Notes: generated by a model from the sequence alone, not told the origin. Counted from the stretch's first letter, positions 1-8,905 are shown. The stretch: 64,000 nucleotides of DNA from Candidatus Polarisedimenticolaceae bacterium (GCA_021648685.1 JAKISI010000003.1:1-64000), one strand, 5' to 3'. Translations and numbers: made by a program.

Positions 1-182
1 TTATTGCCTCGTTTATGTTTTACCGTATTTTGAAATAGCTTATTAAATCCTAGCTTTTCAAGAAATTTAACAACCGGAATTAGACCTGCCTTGCTGGTCA
101 TATTTTTGCCTGTGCGGTCAAAATGGATTTTTGCTGGTTTTTGGCGTGCTTTTGAGGAAGTATTTCTGCTGTTTTTACTCAT
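1..182 (-). pseudogene. IS transposase, N-terminal part (IS1380-like), cut by window edge
   Basis: Reading the minus strand from the ATG at 182 gives about 60 residues that run off the window start without a stop. They begin MSKNSRNTSSKARQKPAKIH and continue with a segment like 'FDRTGKNMTSKAGLIPVVKFLEKLGF', which resembles the N-terminus of IS1380-type DDE transposases. Only the N-terminus is visible, so it cannot be decided whether the gene is intact. The family call rests on memory of this N-terminal pattern. The IS end should lie between about 183 and 300, but I could not define a terminal repeat. Confidence 0.5.
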
Positions 183-389
183 GAAAATAATGACTCATCA
201 TTCGGTGTGATTTATGTGGTAACCGCATGATAAGTATATCATTATACTATTATTGATTCAGTAGGATTGCAGGATTTAGGTAATACTTACAGTGCGACAT
301 GGTAAGCAAATTTTGCCTGTTGAAGAAATTAAGGCAAAACAAGAGAGATAAACCTCAATGGGTGAAAGAGTAAAAAAGATAAAAACATC
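183..389. other. AT-rich spacer beside the IS
   Basis: No convincing gene is visible. The stretch is AT-rich near 225-255 and probably contains the outer end of the IS whose transposase begins at 182. A short open frame ending near 350 looks like a fragment at best. Confidence 0.3.
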
Positions 390-626
390 ATGGGAGGCCT
401 ATTGGTTGGCGTAAGACTAAGGATGAGATTTAACTTTACTCTGACCCCAGTTATCCAAGACCCCTGCAATCAGGCCATAGATCAGTGTGGCATGGCGCAT
501 TGTAAAACCCCGGAGGATCTTGAGATACGCCGGGCACTGGTTGAAACGCTGACACTGTGCCGGGCGGCGGATATAGAGTGGCAGAATATCCGGCGCTCCA
601 CCATTATTGGTAAAGAGCAGGGTTAA
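390..626 (+). CDS. Small hypothetical ORF, possibly a remnant
   Basis: This 78-codon frame has no family that I recognise. The C-terminal 45 residues (from MAHCKTPEDLEIRRALVE) have normal amino acid composition and could be real. The first 25 residues run across a repeat-like sequence at 432-453. A start at the internal ATG near 491 is therefore as plausible as the upstream one. It converges on the degQ-like gene and overlaps its stop by a few bases. It could equally be the tail of a gene truncated by the neighbouring IS. Confidence 0.25.
   Translation: MGGLLVGVRLRMRFNFTLTPVIQDPCNQAIDQCGMAHCKTPEDLEIRRALVETLTLCRAADIEWQNIRRSTIIGKEQG
432..453. repeat. Possible dispersed repeat motif (CTCTGACCCC type)
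   Basis: The core ACTTTACTCTGACCCCAGTT resembles a dispersed motif often seen beside RAYT transposases or IS remnants in environmental proteobacteria. Only one copy is visible here, so the assignment rests on recall, not on repetition within the window. Confidence 0.25.
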
Positions 627-1987
627 GGCAGCATAATATAAAGCTCTGCCCGGCCTCTTAGGATATTGAGCCAGACCTTTCTTCGGTTGCGTTGTTTGAG
701 GCGCTTCTCCAGCATCTCCAGATTGGCGATAGCCGTATCATTCATCCCGATGATGATATCGCCCTCGTGCAGCCCGGCGCGTGCAGCGGGGCTGTTGAAT
801 TCAACCGATGTGATGAGTATCCCTTCAATCTCGCCAGAGTAGCGGGGGTCGTTGGTAATATCGCGTAGGATGGTGCCGCGTAGCTGACGGTTGAGTTTTC
901 CGCCTTTGACCTTTCTGAGTTGTGGAAGCGCAATGGTTGCTGTCATGTTGTGGCTGCGCCCCTGCCGGATGACCTCAATATCCAGTTCAGACCCAACCGG
1001 CAGCAGACCGACCACATTGCGCAGATCGAGGGTGTTGCGGAGTGGTTTGCCATTGATGGCGGTGACTACATCGCCAACCCTCAGCCCGGCGCGCTCGGCA
1101 GGCGAATCCGGGGTGACCTGGGTGATGATGGCTCCCTGGTGCTGATTCAGGTCAAAGCTCTGTGCCAGCTCGTGGGTCAGGTCCTGGGCGCCGACCCCCA
1201 GCCGCCCCCGGCGAACCTCTCCGTACTGGATGAGTTGCGCCATAATGCTTTTGGCCATGTTGATGGGGATGGCAAAACCAATGCCCACATTGCCGCCACT
1301 GGGGCCGATGATGGCGGTATTGATGCCGACTAGCTCGCCCCGCAGGCTGACCAGTGCGCCGCCAGAGTTTCCGGGGTTGATGGAGGCGTCGGTCTGGATG
1401 AAATCCTCGTAGGATTCAATGCCGAGCCCGCTTCGCCCCAGCGCACTGACGATGCCGGAAGTGACGGTCTGCCCCAGTCCAAAAGGGTTGCCGATGGCGA
1501 CCACAAAGTCACCTACCTCAAGCTGGCTGGAGTCGGCGGAGGGGATGGCAGTGAGATTGTCCGCCTCTATCTGCAGCACGGCGATGTCGGTATCCGGGTC
1601 GGCGCCAACCAGCTTGGCCTTGATCTGGCGGCCATCCTGTAGCCGAATGATTACGATCTCTGCATCCTTTATGACATGGTGGTTGGTCAGGATATACCCC
1701 TGCCTGCTGTCGACAATAACGCCAGAGCCAAGCCCCTGGGTGCGCCGTTCACGCTGTATGCCCGGCACGTTAAAGAATCGCTGGAAGAGGGGGTCGTCAA
1801 ACAGTGAACTGCGTTCAATAACCCGCCCCTGGGTGGTGATGTTGACCACGGCAGGGGTGACCTGCTTCAGCATAGGTGCCAGGCTGGGTAGTGGTCTGCC
1901 GTCTACCGAGGCGGGCAGGCCGCCCCATGCGAAGGCGCTGAAAAACAGCAGGGAGAGGCAGGTCAGATGGCGGCTCATGATGTTCAT
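623..1987 (-). CDS. degQ: DegP/DegQ-family periplasmic serine endoprotease
   Basis: This is a trypsin-like HtrA protease of the envelope, expected to degrade or chaperone misfolded periplasmic proteins. The 454-residue protein has a signal peptide (about residues 1-22, ending AFAWGG). The catalytic triad is visible: His104 in TNHHV, Asp134 in DTDIAVLQI and Ser208 in GNSGG. Two PDZ domains follow, at about 255-345 and 370-450; the first contains the GLRVGDVV carboxylate-binding-type loop. Length and domain order match DegQ/DegP/MucD. The start at 1987 gives a normal signal sequence; MSRHLTC at residue 4 is an alternative. It lies downstream of znuA on the same strand with an 80-base gap, so it may be cotranscribed. 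DegQ, DegP and MucD cannot be separated with certainty from sequence alone. Confidence 0.93.
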   Translation of the reverse strand: MNIMSRHLTCLSLLFFSAFAWGGLPASVDGRPLPSLAPMLKQVTPAVVNITTQGRVIERSSLFDDPLFQRFFNVPGIQRERRTQGLGSGVIVDSRQGYILTNHHVIKDAEIVIIRLQDGRQIKAKLVGADPDTDIAVLQIEADNLTAIPSADSSQLEVGDFVVAIGNPFGLGQTVTSGIVSALGRSGLGIESYEDFIQTDASINPGNSGGALVSLRGELVGINTAIIGPSGGNVGIGFAIPINMAKSIMAQLIQYGEVRRGRLGVGAQDLTHELAQSFDLNQHQGAIITQVTPDSPAERAGLRVGDVVTAINGKPLRNTLDLRNVVGLLPVGSELDIEVIRQGRSHNMTATIALPQLRKVKGGKLNRQLRGTILRDITNDPRYSGEIEGILITSVEFNSPAARAGLHEGDIIIGMNDTAIANLEMLEKRLKQRNRRKVWLNILRGRAELYIMLP

Positions 1988-2066
1988 AGTTTCTAAAATG
2001 GGTTTGGGGTGGTTGCAGATAGATAGGGGCGGGTGCTGAAAAGTTCAACCCGGATGAACGCGGTTG

Positions 2067-3053
2067 CTACTCTGTGACAGGGCTTTTCTCTTCGAACTCA
2101 TCACCAGCATAGATCTGGCACAGACAGCTGACAAAGTCGCTCACCAATCGGCGCATCAGGATGAAGTACATATCCGGGCCGGGGGGGATGCTGCTGCCGA
2201 TGGGGTCAAGGGTACCGCTGTAGTATTGGCCATCGCCCGCCAGGATTTTCAGGTGTGATGAGGGGAATTGAGGCTCGCTGAAGATGCAGTGCGCATTGGT
2301 CTCCTGGAGCTTTTGCTGTATCTCGCGCAGGCGGCGGGCACCAGGCTTGCGGCCAGGGTCGAGGGTGACGGAGCCTGCCGGTGTAAGGTGGTAACGGTGT
2401 TCAAAGTATTGATAGGCGTCATGGAATACAATGTGGGGCTTGTTGATTGCGGTGGCCACGACAGCGCTGATTTCAAGGTGCAGATTCTCCAGCCGGAAGA
2501 TCAGCCGCTGGGCATTCTCCTGATATTGGCTTGCGTGCTCTGTATCCATCTTGCTGAGGGTGTCAGCCACTGCCTGGGCAATAATCTTGGCATTGAGTGG
2601 ATCCAGCCAGACATGGCTGTCGATATGTTCAGGCTGTTGTGCTGTGGCATGCCCATGGGCATCTTGGGTGTTATGGTGCTCTTTTTCCCAGATGCCACCC
2701 TTGCGCAGGGGCAACAGCAGCAGTTTTGGCAGCGCCAGAATCTTGAGGGTCTGCTGGTTTTTGGATCTGTTCTCAAGGGGGCGTCGCAGAAAACCCTCTG
2801 CCTCCTCCCCCAGCCAGATGATCAGATCGGCCTGGCTCAGGAGGCGCATCTGTGAGGGTTTGAGGCGAGTGTTATGCGGAGATATTCCGCCTTTGACCAG
2901 CAACTCGGGTGTGCTGATGCCTCTCATCACCCCTGCCACCAGTGAGTGGATGGGTGCCATGCTGACCAGAACCCTGGGTGGTTCAGCGGCGCTGACCCAT
3001 GCGGGCATGGCTAAAATAAACACCCATAGTGTGAAATAAAAACGTAAAATCAT
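2067..3053 (-). CDS. znuA: Zinc ABC transporter, periplasmic zinc-binding protein ZnuA
   Basis: This is the solute-binding component of the high-affinity zinc importer. The frame stays open to 3989, but that upstream part is antisense to znuC. The start at 3053 gives a clean signal peptide (MILRFYFTLWVFILAMPAWVSAAEPP) and a 328-residue protein, normal for the family. Metal ligands expected for ZnuA are visible: His36 (SMAPIHSL), His60 (ISPHNTRL), His147 (DSHVWLDP) and His211 (FHDAYQYF). A His-rich acidic loop spans about residues 125-143. Two cysteines near the C-terminus (FVSCLCQIY) and one at AHCIFSEPQ could form the usual disulfide. It is divergent from znuC across 87 bases, the natural place for a Zur operator, but no clear palindrome is visible there. 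Confidence 0.93.
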   Translation of the reverse strand: MILRFYFTLWVFILAMPAWVSAAEPPRVLVSMAPIHSLVAGVMRGISTPELLVKGGISPHNTRLKPSQMRLLSQADLIIWLGEEAEGFLRRPLENRSKNQQTLKILALPKLLLLPLRKGGIWEKEHHNTQDAHGHATAQQPEHIDSHVWLDPLNAKIIAQAVADTLSKMDTEHASQYQENAQRLIFRLENLHLEISAVVATAINKPHIVFHDAYQYFEHRYHLTPAGSVTLDPGRKPGARRLREIQQKLQETNAHCIFSEPQFPSSHLKILAGDGQYYSGTLDPIGSSIPPGPDMYFILMRRLVSDFVSCLCQIYAGDEFEEKSPVTE

Positions 3054-3140
3054 TGGCTTAAAATACCGGTTTATTCTAAAGAGCGTTATGCCCTTGTTTA
3101 CTATTATGTCACCAACACGACCATTTGCTGTAATTGATTC

Positions 3141-3905
3141 ATGACCAAGCCCCGGATGCTTGTTGAAGCCAAAGCGATCACGCTCTCCCTGAGTGGTCGA
3201 AAGATACTGGATGCGGTCGACATCTGTGTTCATGCGGGTGAGATTCTGGCCATGATTGGTCCCAATGGCGCGGGTAAAACCACCCTGGTGCGCATCATAT
3301 TGGGGCTGTTGAAAGCCGATACGGGTCAGCGCTTCTCTGCACCAGAGCTGCGCATTGGTTATATGCCACAGCGCATTGTGGTGGATCCGGTTCTGCCGCT
3401 GACGGTGCGGCGTTTTCTGACCCTGAGCCATCGCGCCACTGAGCAGCAGCTGCGCCAGGTGCTGGATGAAGTGGGCGTCGAACGGCTGCTGAAAAGCCCG
3501 GTGCAGCATATCTCGGGTGGCGAGATGCAGCGTGTAATGCTGGCGCGAGCACTGCTGAGAAGACCGGATCTGCTGGTGCTGGACGAGCCGGTGCAGGGAG
3601 TGGATGTCACCGGGCAGGCCGCGCTGTTTGACCTGATCGCCACGATCCGGGATCGCCATGGCTGCGGCATCCTCATGGTCTCGCATGACCTGCATCTGGT
3701 GATGGCCAAGGCGGACCGGGTACTCTGTCTGAATCAACATGTCTGCTGCTTTGGTCGTCCTGAAACGGTGAGCAGTGACCCCTCCTACCTGGAGCTGTTT
3801 GGCTCCTACCCCAGCATGGCACTTTATACCCACAACCATGACCGCTGCCATGGCCTGCATGGCCGGGTGGAGAGTCCTGGCAAGGGAGATACCGGGCATG
3901 GATGA
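3141..3905 (+). CDS. znuC: Zinc ABC transporter ATP-binding protein ZnuC
   Basis: This is the ATPase subunit that powers zinc import through ZnuB. The 254-residue protein shows Walker A (GPNGAGKT, residues 40-47), the ABC signature (ISGGEMQ, 124-130), Walker B (LLVLDEP, 144-150) and the H-loop (VSHDLHL). The C-terminus is His-rich (YTHNHDRCHGLHG), as often seen in ZnuC. It is the first gene of a + strand run znuC-znuB-mazG, and its last 8 bases overlap the znuB start. It is transcribed divergently from znuA. Confidence 0.95.
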   Translation: MTKPRMLVEAKAITLSLSGRKILDAVDICVHAGEILAMIGPNGAGKTTLVRIILGLLKADTGQRFSAPELRIGYMPQRIVVDPVLPLTVRRFLTLSHRATEQQLRQVLDEVGVERLLKSPVQHISGGEMQRVMLARALLRRPDLLVLDEPVQGVDVTGQAALFDLIATIRDRHGCGILMVSHDLHLVMAKADRVLCLNQHVCCFGRPETVSSDPSYLELFGSYPSMALYTHNHDRCHGLHGRVESPGKGDTGHG

Positions 3906-4680
3906 CTTCATGTTGCGTGCCCTGGTTGCCGGCCTGGGTGTGGCATTGGTGACGGGCCCGCTGGGCGTCTTCGTGGTCTGGCGGCGCATGGCCTATTTTG
4001 GCGATACCCTGGCGCACTCAGCACTGCTGGGTGTGGCGCTGGGGTTTCTGCTGGAGGTCAACATCAACCTGGCCATCATCCTGGTCTGCACCACCCTGGC
4101 GCTGCTGCTGGTGGGGCTGCAAAACCAGCGCCGACTGGCCAGCGATACCATCCTGGGTATCCTCTCGCACAGCGCACTCTCACTGGGGCTGATTGTGCTG
4201 GCCTTCATGGAGACACTGCGCATCGACCTGATAGGCTACCTGTTTGGTGACATCCTGGCGGTTACAGTGATGGACATCTACTGGATCTTTGCGGGCGGGC
4301 TGGTGGCGCTGCTGCTGTTGCTGTGGATCTGGCGACCCCTGCTCTCGATGACGGTGCATGAAGAGCTGGCCCAGGTCGAAGGGGTGCCGGTGGTGCCGGT
4401 CAGGCTGGCCTTTATGCTGCTGATTGCACTGGTGATTGCGGTGGCCATGAAGGTGGTCGGCATCCTGCTGATCACCTCGCTGCTGATCATCCCGGCTGCA
4501 ACGGCGCGCCGTTTTGCGCAGACGCCGGAGCAGATGGCGCTATTGGCGGCAATCGTGGGCTGTCTGGCGGTGAGTGGCGGCCTGTTTGGCTCGCTCCAGT
4601 GGGATCTGCCCGCCGGCCCGGCGGTGGTGGTTGCCGCAGCTTTGCTCTTTTTTACCGCCATCTGCTGGAGAAGGGCATGA
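3898..4680 (+). CDS. znuB: Zinc ABC transporter permease ZnuB
   Basis: This is the inner-membrane permease of the zinc importer. The open frame begins at 3775, but the ATG at 3898 (MDDFMLRALVAGLGVALVTG) has an AGGGAG ribosome-binding site and gives 260 residues, the usual ZnuB length. Multiple hydrophobic helices are evident, with the typical motifs VVWRRMAYFGDTLAHSALLG near the N-terminus and GILLITSLLIIPAATAR near residue 190. It overlaps znuC by 8 bases and mazG by 4 (ATGA), so the three genes are translationally coupled. Confidence 0.94.
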   Translation: MDDFMLRALVAGLGVALVTGPLGVFVVWRRMAYFGDTLAHSALLGVALGFLLEVNINLAIILVCTTLALLLVGLQNQRRLASDTILGILSHSALSLGLIVLAFMETLRIDLIGYLFGDILAVTVMDIYWIFAGGLVALLLLLWIWRPLLSMTVHEELAQVEGVPVVPVRLAFMLLIALVIAVAMKVVGILLITSLLIIPAATARRFAQTPEQMALLAAIVGCLAVSGGLFGSLQWDLPAGPAVVVAAALLFFTAICWRRA

Positions 4681-5474
4681 GCCAGTCCATTACCGAACTG
4701 CTGGAGATTATGGCCCGACTGCGAGACCCGCAACAAGGCTGCCCCTGGGATCAAAAACAGACTTTTGCCACTATCGCCCCCTACACCATCGAGGAGGCCT
4801 ATGAGGTTGTGGAGGCGATCAGCCAGGGCGATATGGATGAGCTGCGGGATGAGCTGGGTGATCTGCTGTTTCAAGTGGTCTTCTATGCCCAGATGGCCAA
4901 AGAGATTAAAGCCTTTGATTTCGATGACGTGGTGGCCGGCATCTGTGAAAAGATGCAGCGCAGGCATCCGCATGTCTTTGCCGATGCAAAAATCGCCACT
5001 GCGGAGGCGCAAACACTGGCCTGGGAGCGGCAGAAATCAACCGAGCGCAAGGCCAGGGCGGGTGATCAACCACACAGCCTGCTGGATGGCGTAGCTACTG
5101 CACTGCCTGCTCTGATGCGCTCTGAAAAACTGCAACGCCGTGCGGCGCGCGGCGGCTTTGACTGGCCGGATCTGTCGGGTGTTATCGCCAAGGTGCAGGA
5201 GGAGCTGGATGAGGTTACCGTCGAGCTGGAGCAGGGTGCCAGCAAAGAGCGGATTGCCGAAGAGATAGGCGACCTGCTGATGGCCTGCGCCAACCTGGCC
5301 CGCAAGGCAGGGGTGGATGCCGAGATGGCGCTGGTGGCGGGAAACCGCAAGTTTGAACGCCGTTTTCACGGCATTGAAAAGCGTATTGCAGCGCAGGGGC
5401 AGCAGATGACTGAGCTGACTCTGGATGAGCTGGAGACCCACTGGCAGGCGGTTAAATCGGATGAAAATCGCTAA
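4677..5474 (+). CDS. mazG: Nucleoside triphosphate pyrophosphohydrolase MazG
   Basis: This enzyme hydrolyses NTPs or dNTPs to monophosphates, clearing aberrant nucleotides and modulating stress signalling. The ATG at 4677 overlaps the znuB stop (ATGA) and gives 265 residues, matching E. coli MazG. It has two MazG repeats. The first carries the GCPWDQKQTF motif and metal-binding acidic helices (TIEEAYEVVEAI, then DELRDELGDLLFQV, residues 38-66). The second carries LDEVTVELEQG and EEIGDLLMACANLARK. The RRHPHVF motif sits near residues 95-101. Translation coupling to znuB is clear, but a functional link to zinc import is not obvious. Confidence 0.94.
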   Translation: MSQSITELLEIMARLRDPQQGCPWDQKQTFATIAPYTIEEAYEVVEAISQGDMDELRDELGDLLFQVVFYAQMAKEIKAFDFDDVVAGICEKMQRRHPHVFADAKIATAEAQTLAWERQKSTERKARAGDQPHSLLDGVATALPALMRSEKLQRRAARGGFDWPDLSGVIAKVQEELDEVTVELEQGASKERIAEEIGDLLMACANLARKAGVDAEMALVAGNRKFERRFHGIEKRIAAQGQQMTELTLDELETHWQAVKSDENR

Positions 5475-5536
5475 TACACGACCAGGTTATATTGACAGAT
5501 GGAGCAGAATAAAAAACAGAAGAGATGGAAGGTTGG

Positions 5537-6511
5537 CTACAATATGGTTTTCATGGCAGAAAAACCAGTGATTCTACGGATGCGGCTGAAACAGTGCTGC
5601 GCTTCCATATAATCGCGTTTCAGATAGACCAGCCACTGTTTGATGCGCATACCAATGTGTCTATCCTTAACATCATCCTCCATTGATGTTCCCATCTGTA
5701 GCAGCAGGGGGCGAATATCATCCCATCCCATCGGTTCATAATCGACACCCTGCTGATGACATCGGATCTGCTTTGCCAGGTCTGGTTTTGTAATAGCGCC
5801 CCGGCCAATCATGATATCATCGCAACCGCTGATTTGACGGCAGCGCAGGTAATCTTCAACGCTGTTGATATCACCATTGGCCACCACTGGAATCGCTGTA
5901 TTTTCATTGATGCGTGCCAGCCACTCCCAGCGTGCCGGGGCACTGTACCCATCGAGCCGGGTGCGTGCATGTACGGTGATGGAGTCGGCACCGGCCTCTT
6001 GCACAGCAAGTGCATTGTCTACGGCAAGGTCGGTATTCTCATAACCCAATCGCAGCTTGGCAGTGACCGGGATGTGGGCGGCTACCGCCAGGCGAACCGC
6101 CTTTACAATGGCGTAAAGACGCGTCGGGTCTTTTAATAAAACCGCCCCACCTGCTTTGCGGTTTACCAGGCGCGAAGGGCAGCCAAAATTGATGTCGATG
6201 GCGGGTGCGCCCAAATCAGCTGCCTTGCGGGCATTGATGGCCATGGTTTCGGGATGGCCGCCCAACAGTTGAATAACGACGGGGGTGCCGGACAGCGTCG
6301 ACCCACCATCATTCAACTCAGGAGCGATGCGGTGAAAAACCTTCTTTGGGAGTGGCTGATCCGTGACACGAATAAACTCTGATACGCAGCTGTGGTATCC
6401 GCCAATGGCCGTCAGGATGCCACGCATGCGGTGATCGACCACCCCTTCCATTGGTGCAAGCATAACTCTCATTGGCAGTGGCTCTGGAGGGGTGATAAAT
6501 CCAGGCATCAT
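5537..6511 (-). CDS. dusC: tRNA-dihydrouridine synthase, DusC-like
   Basis: This FMN-dependent enzyme reduces specific uridines in tRNA to dihydrouridine; DusC acts on U16. The TIM-barrel start is VMLAPMEGVVDHRMR. The catalytic Cys is at residue 111 in INFGCPSRLVNRKAGGAVLLKD, and the FMN/phosphate-binding segments VVANGDI and DDIMIGRGA follow. The run EFIRVTDQPLPKKVFHRIAPEL matches the DusC subfamily better than DusA or DusB as I recall them. The first Met gives 324 residues. Met14 (MRVMLAPMEG) would give 311, closer to DusC, and neither has a strong ribosome-binding site. It converges on mazG with a 62-base gap. Confidence 0.9.
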   Translation of the reverse strand: MMPGFITPPEPLPMRVMLAPMEGVVDHRMRGILTAIGGYHSCVSEFIRVTDQPLPKKVFHRIAPELNDGGSTLSGTPVVIQLLGGHPETMAINARKAADLGAPAIDINFGCPSRLVNRKAGGAVLLKDPTRLYAIVKAVRLAVAAHIPVTAKLRLGYENTDLAVDNALAVQEAGADSITVHARTRLDGYSAPARWEWLARINENTAIPVVANGDINSVEDYLRCRQISGCDDIMIGRGAITKPDLAKQIRCHQQGVDYEPMGWDDIRPLLLQMGTSMEDDVKDRHIGMRIKQWLVYLKRDYMEAQHCFSRIRRITGFSAMKTIL

Positions 6512-6625
6512 GTCTGGAAAAATCAGTTGACTGCTTTGAGGTAAGTCAAGTCTAAGTGTATGGTGATCGACGAATTCATCTAAAAGCCAGACTTTAACTG
6601 ATTAATCCAGGTTCAGGACTCCGTT

Positions 6626-7795
6626 ATGAGTAAAATCCCCGCTGTTGCACGGCGTATGGCGCATATCCAGCCCTTTTATGTGATGGATCTCCTGGCGCGT
6701 GCGCGCGCGCTTGAGGCTCAAGGCCGCTCGATCATCCACATGGAGATTGGTGAGCCGGATTTTATCACCCCAGCGCCCATTATTGAGGCTGGGCAGCGTG
6801 CTTTGAGCGCGGGACATACCCACTATACCCCCGCACTGGGGCTGCCTGCGTTACGGCAGGGGATTGCAGCGTCCTATCAGCTGGATTATGGGATTGCCGT
6901 TGAGCCATCCCGGGTGCTGGTGACGCCGGGGTCATCGGGCGCGCTACAGCTGGTGATGAGTGTGCTGATCAATCCCGGGGATGCGGTGTTGATGGCAGAC
7001 CCCGGCTATCCCTGCAACCGGCATTTTGTGCGGTTGGTGGAGGGTATTCCAATCAGCGTGCCGGTGGGCTCCGGGACGGGTTATCAGCTGACTGCGGATC
7101 TGGTGGGTCGGGCATGGACGCCGCAAACCCGGGCGGTGTTGGTGGCATCGCCCTCCAATCCAACAGGTACGCTGCTCTCAGCGAAGGCGCTGCGTGAGAT
7201 CTATCAGATAGTCAAGGCCAGGGGTGGGGTGCTGATTGTCGATGAGATCTACCAGGGGTTGATCTACGATGGTGAGGGTTGCTCGGCACTCTCGATCGCA
7301 GATGATATCTTTGTGATCAACAGCTTTTCAAAGTTTTACGGCATGACAGGATGGCGGCTGGGGTGGGTGGTGGCTCCCCCTGGCTATGTGGAGCCGATGG
7401 ATCGTCTGGCGCAGAATATCTTTCTGGCGGCTTCAACGCTGTCACAGCATGCAGCATTGGAGGCTTTCTCAGATGAGGTGGCTGCTATTTTGGAGGAGCG
7501 CCGCCGGGAGTACAGGCAGCGGCGGGACTATCTGCTGCCAGCCCTCCAGTCACTGGGGTTTGATATTCCTGTAGTGCCTGGCGGAGCCTTTTATCTCTAT
7601 GCCGGAAGCCGCCGGTTGACCCCGGACAGTTTTAAGTTTGCCCAGTCACTGCTCAATGAAGCTGGTGTGGCGGTAACACCGGGGCGGGATTTTGGCGACC
7701 ACAAACCCGAGCAGCATATCCGCTTTGCCTATACCACCTGTCTGGCAAATCTTGCAGAGGGTGTTGAGCGGATCAAATGCTTTCTGAGTCAGTGA
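6626..7795 (+). CDS. Class I/II PLP-dependent aminotransferase
   Basis: This is a fold-type I aminotransferase of the aspartate/alanine aminotransferase group. The 389-residue protein shows the conserved features: HMEIGEPDF near the N-terminus, SPSNPTG at 175-181, DEIYQGL at 206-212, the PLP-binding Lys236 in NSFSKFYGMTGWRLG, and an arginine near the C-terminus (HIRFAYTT) for substrate carboxylate binding. The ATG at 6626 follows a weak purine-rich region. It converges on cysZ, overlapping its end by 7 bases. The substrate cannot be assigned from sequence. Confidence 0.9.
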   Translation: MSKIPAVARRMAHIQPFYVMDLLARARALEAQGRSIIHMEIGEPDFITPAPIIEAGQRALSAGHTHYTPALGLPALRQGIAASYQLDYGIAVEPSRVLVTPGSSGALQLVMSVLINPGDAVLMADPGYPCNRHFVRLVEGIPISVPVGSGTGYQLTADLVGRAWTPQTRAVLVASPSNPTGTLLSAKALREIYQIVKARGGVLIVDEIYQGLIYDGEGCSALSIADDIFVINSFSKFYGMTGWRLGWVVAPPGYVEPMDRLAQNIFLAASTLSQHAALEAFSDEVAAILEERRREYRQRRDYLLPALQSLGFDIPVVPGGAFYLYAGSRRLTPDSFKFAQSLLNEAGVAVTPGRDFGDHKPEQHIRFAYTTCLANLAEGVERIKCFLSQ

Positions 7796-8520
7796 TGCTC
7801 TTTTTGAAGCTGCTCATGCCAGTAGACGGTTGCACCCGCCACGGCAGCAGGCATGGCCAGGAAATTCAGAACAGGAATCATCATCAGCAAAGTGGTGCTG
7901 CCGCCAAAACCAAGGGATGTCAGCCGGGCAGCTTTTAGGCGAATATGTTGCGTTTTAAAGTCCAGATTGTGGTTTGCCATGGGGTAGTCGGCATATTCCA
8001 GAGCCAGGAACCAGGCATTAAAGAGCAGCCACAGAAAGGGGGCGATGATATTTACGCCGGGTATTGCGAACAGTATCAGCAGGGGAATGACCCGAATCAG
8101 AAAATACCCCAGTTTTACAAGTTCAGATTTAAGAGCCGGTATCAGGTTTTTCATGATGCTGCCGCCAGCCTGCGCAGGTGATGAGCCAGACAGTATCAGC
8201 TCAACCTGCTCTGCCAGTTGACTGTTGAATGGAGCTGCAACCAGATTGGCCAGTACGGTGAAGCTGTAGACAATAACCAGCAGCATGGTGAGTGCAAAGA
8301 GCGGCCAGAGCAGCCAGCGCAGGAAGGCGAACCAGCTCTCTTCCGGCAGCAACCAGTCGATCAGCTCCTGAAACTGGCTGATGCCAAACCAGGCCAGAAG
8401 AGAGAAGATGATGATATTTACCAGCAGTGGGATGAGAACAAAACGGCGCAGACTTGGGCGCATAATAAGGCCAAACCCTCGTATCAGATAGCGTGCACCG
8501 GTGAGTGGATTGTTTGGCAT
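7789..8520 (-). CDS. cysZ: Sulfate transporter CysZ
   Basis: This inner-membrane sulfate permease supplies cysteine biosynthesis. The 243-residue protein begins MPNNPLTGARYLIRGFGLI, typical of CysZ. It has long hydrophobic segments at about 22-45, 68-95 and 145-180, and near the C-terminus the signature region ARLTSLGFGGSTTLLMMIPVLNFLAMPAAVAGAT is present. Length matches the family. It is a single minus-strand gene whose 3' end overlaps the aminotransferase. No other cys genes are in the window. Confidence 0.92.
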   Translation of the reverse strand: MPNNPLTGARYLIRGFGLIMRPSLRRFVLIPLLVNIIIFSLLAWFGISQFQELIDWLLPEESWFAFLRWLLWPLFALTMLLVIVYSFTVLANLVAAPFNSQLAEQVELILSGSSPAQAGGSIMKNLIPALKSELVKLGYFLIRVIPLLILFAIPGVNIIAPFLWLLFNAWFLALEYADYPMANHNLDFKTQHIRLKAARLTSLGFGGSTTLLMMIPVLNFLAMPAAVAGATVYWHEQLQKEHH

Positions 8521-8905
8521 CTTGTTTCGGCTCCTTAATCTACAAGGTTATCAAGGTTCAAGGTTATCAAGGTTGGTATTTTACCGTGCCAGCAGCTGGG
8601 TTGTCTTCTGGCAAAAATGATATTGGGCGCGAAATCAGGGTCTCTTGCATCGGTTGCTAATGTGGTTGGCAATATAGTTGGCAGGCTAGTGGTCTTTAGA
8701 TTAGAATGCGGTTGGTGATGCGTGAATTTAGGAAGAATTATCCTTAAAGTCATTGGATTAGGCGATATTCTTAATGAATTCTTAAATAAATATATTTTGT
8801 ATGTCTGGTCGGGCAATAGCTCAATAGTTGGTAAGGTTTTGCAGGTGAATGCCCCCTGACCGGATTGTCAGTTACTTCAAAATTGGAAGAATGAGGGGGG
8901 AAGTC
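8521..8905. promoter_or_regulatory. Intergenic region upstream of the exopolysaccharide locus
   Basis: This 385-base gap separates cysZ (minus) from the first exopolysaccharide gene (plus), so it should hold the main promoter of the locus. It becomes strongly AT-rich from about 8690 to 8800. A sequence resembling a sigma-54 site (TGGCAATATAGTTGGC, 8667-8682) has a mismatch at the critical -12 GC. No sigma-70 site stands out. The open frame on the minus strand here has no recognisable protein features. Confidence 0.35.
8543..8574. repeat. Tandem 16-bp direct repeat (2 copies)
   Basis: The unit CAAGGTTATCAAGGTT occurs twice back to back just upstream of the cysZ start. Each unit itself contains two CAAGGTT halves. 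It could be a binding-site array or a slippage product; no regulator is suggested by the sequence. Confidence 0.6.

Noticed and set aside
1419-2039. 206-codon + strand ORF opposite the degQ-like gene
   Set aside because: It is antisense to a clear protease gene and has low-complexity Ser/Pro/Thr composition typical of shadow frames.
3054-3140. Zur operator between znuA and znuC
   Set aside because: Position is right, but no palindrome near the Zur consensus could be seen.
3054-3989. N-terminal 312-codon extension of the znuA frame
   Set aside because: It is entirely antisense to znuC and lacks a ZnuA-like sequence; the signal peptide begins at 3053.
8535-8816. Minus-strand 93-codon ORF before the exopolysaccharide locus
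   Set aside because: No recognisable domain and it spans the tandem repeat and AT-rich promoter region.
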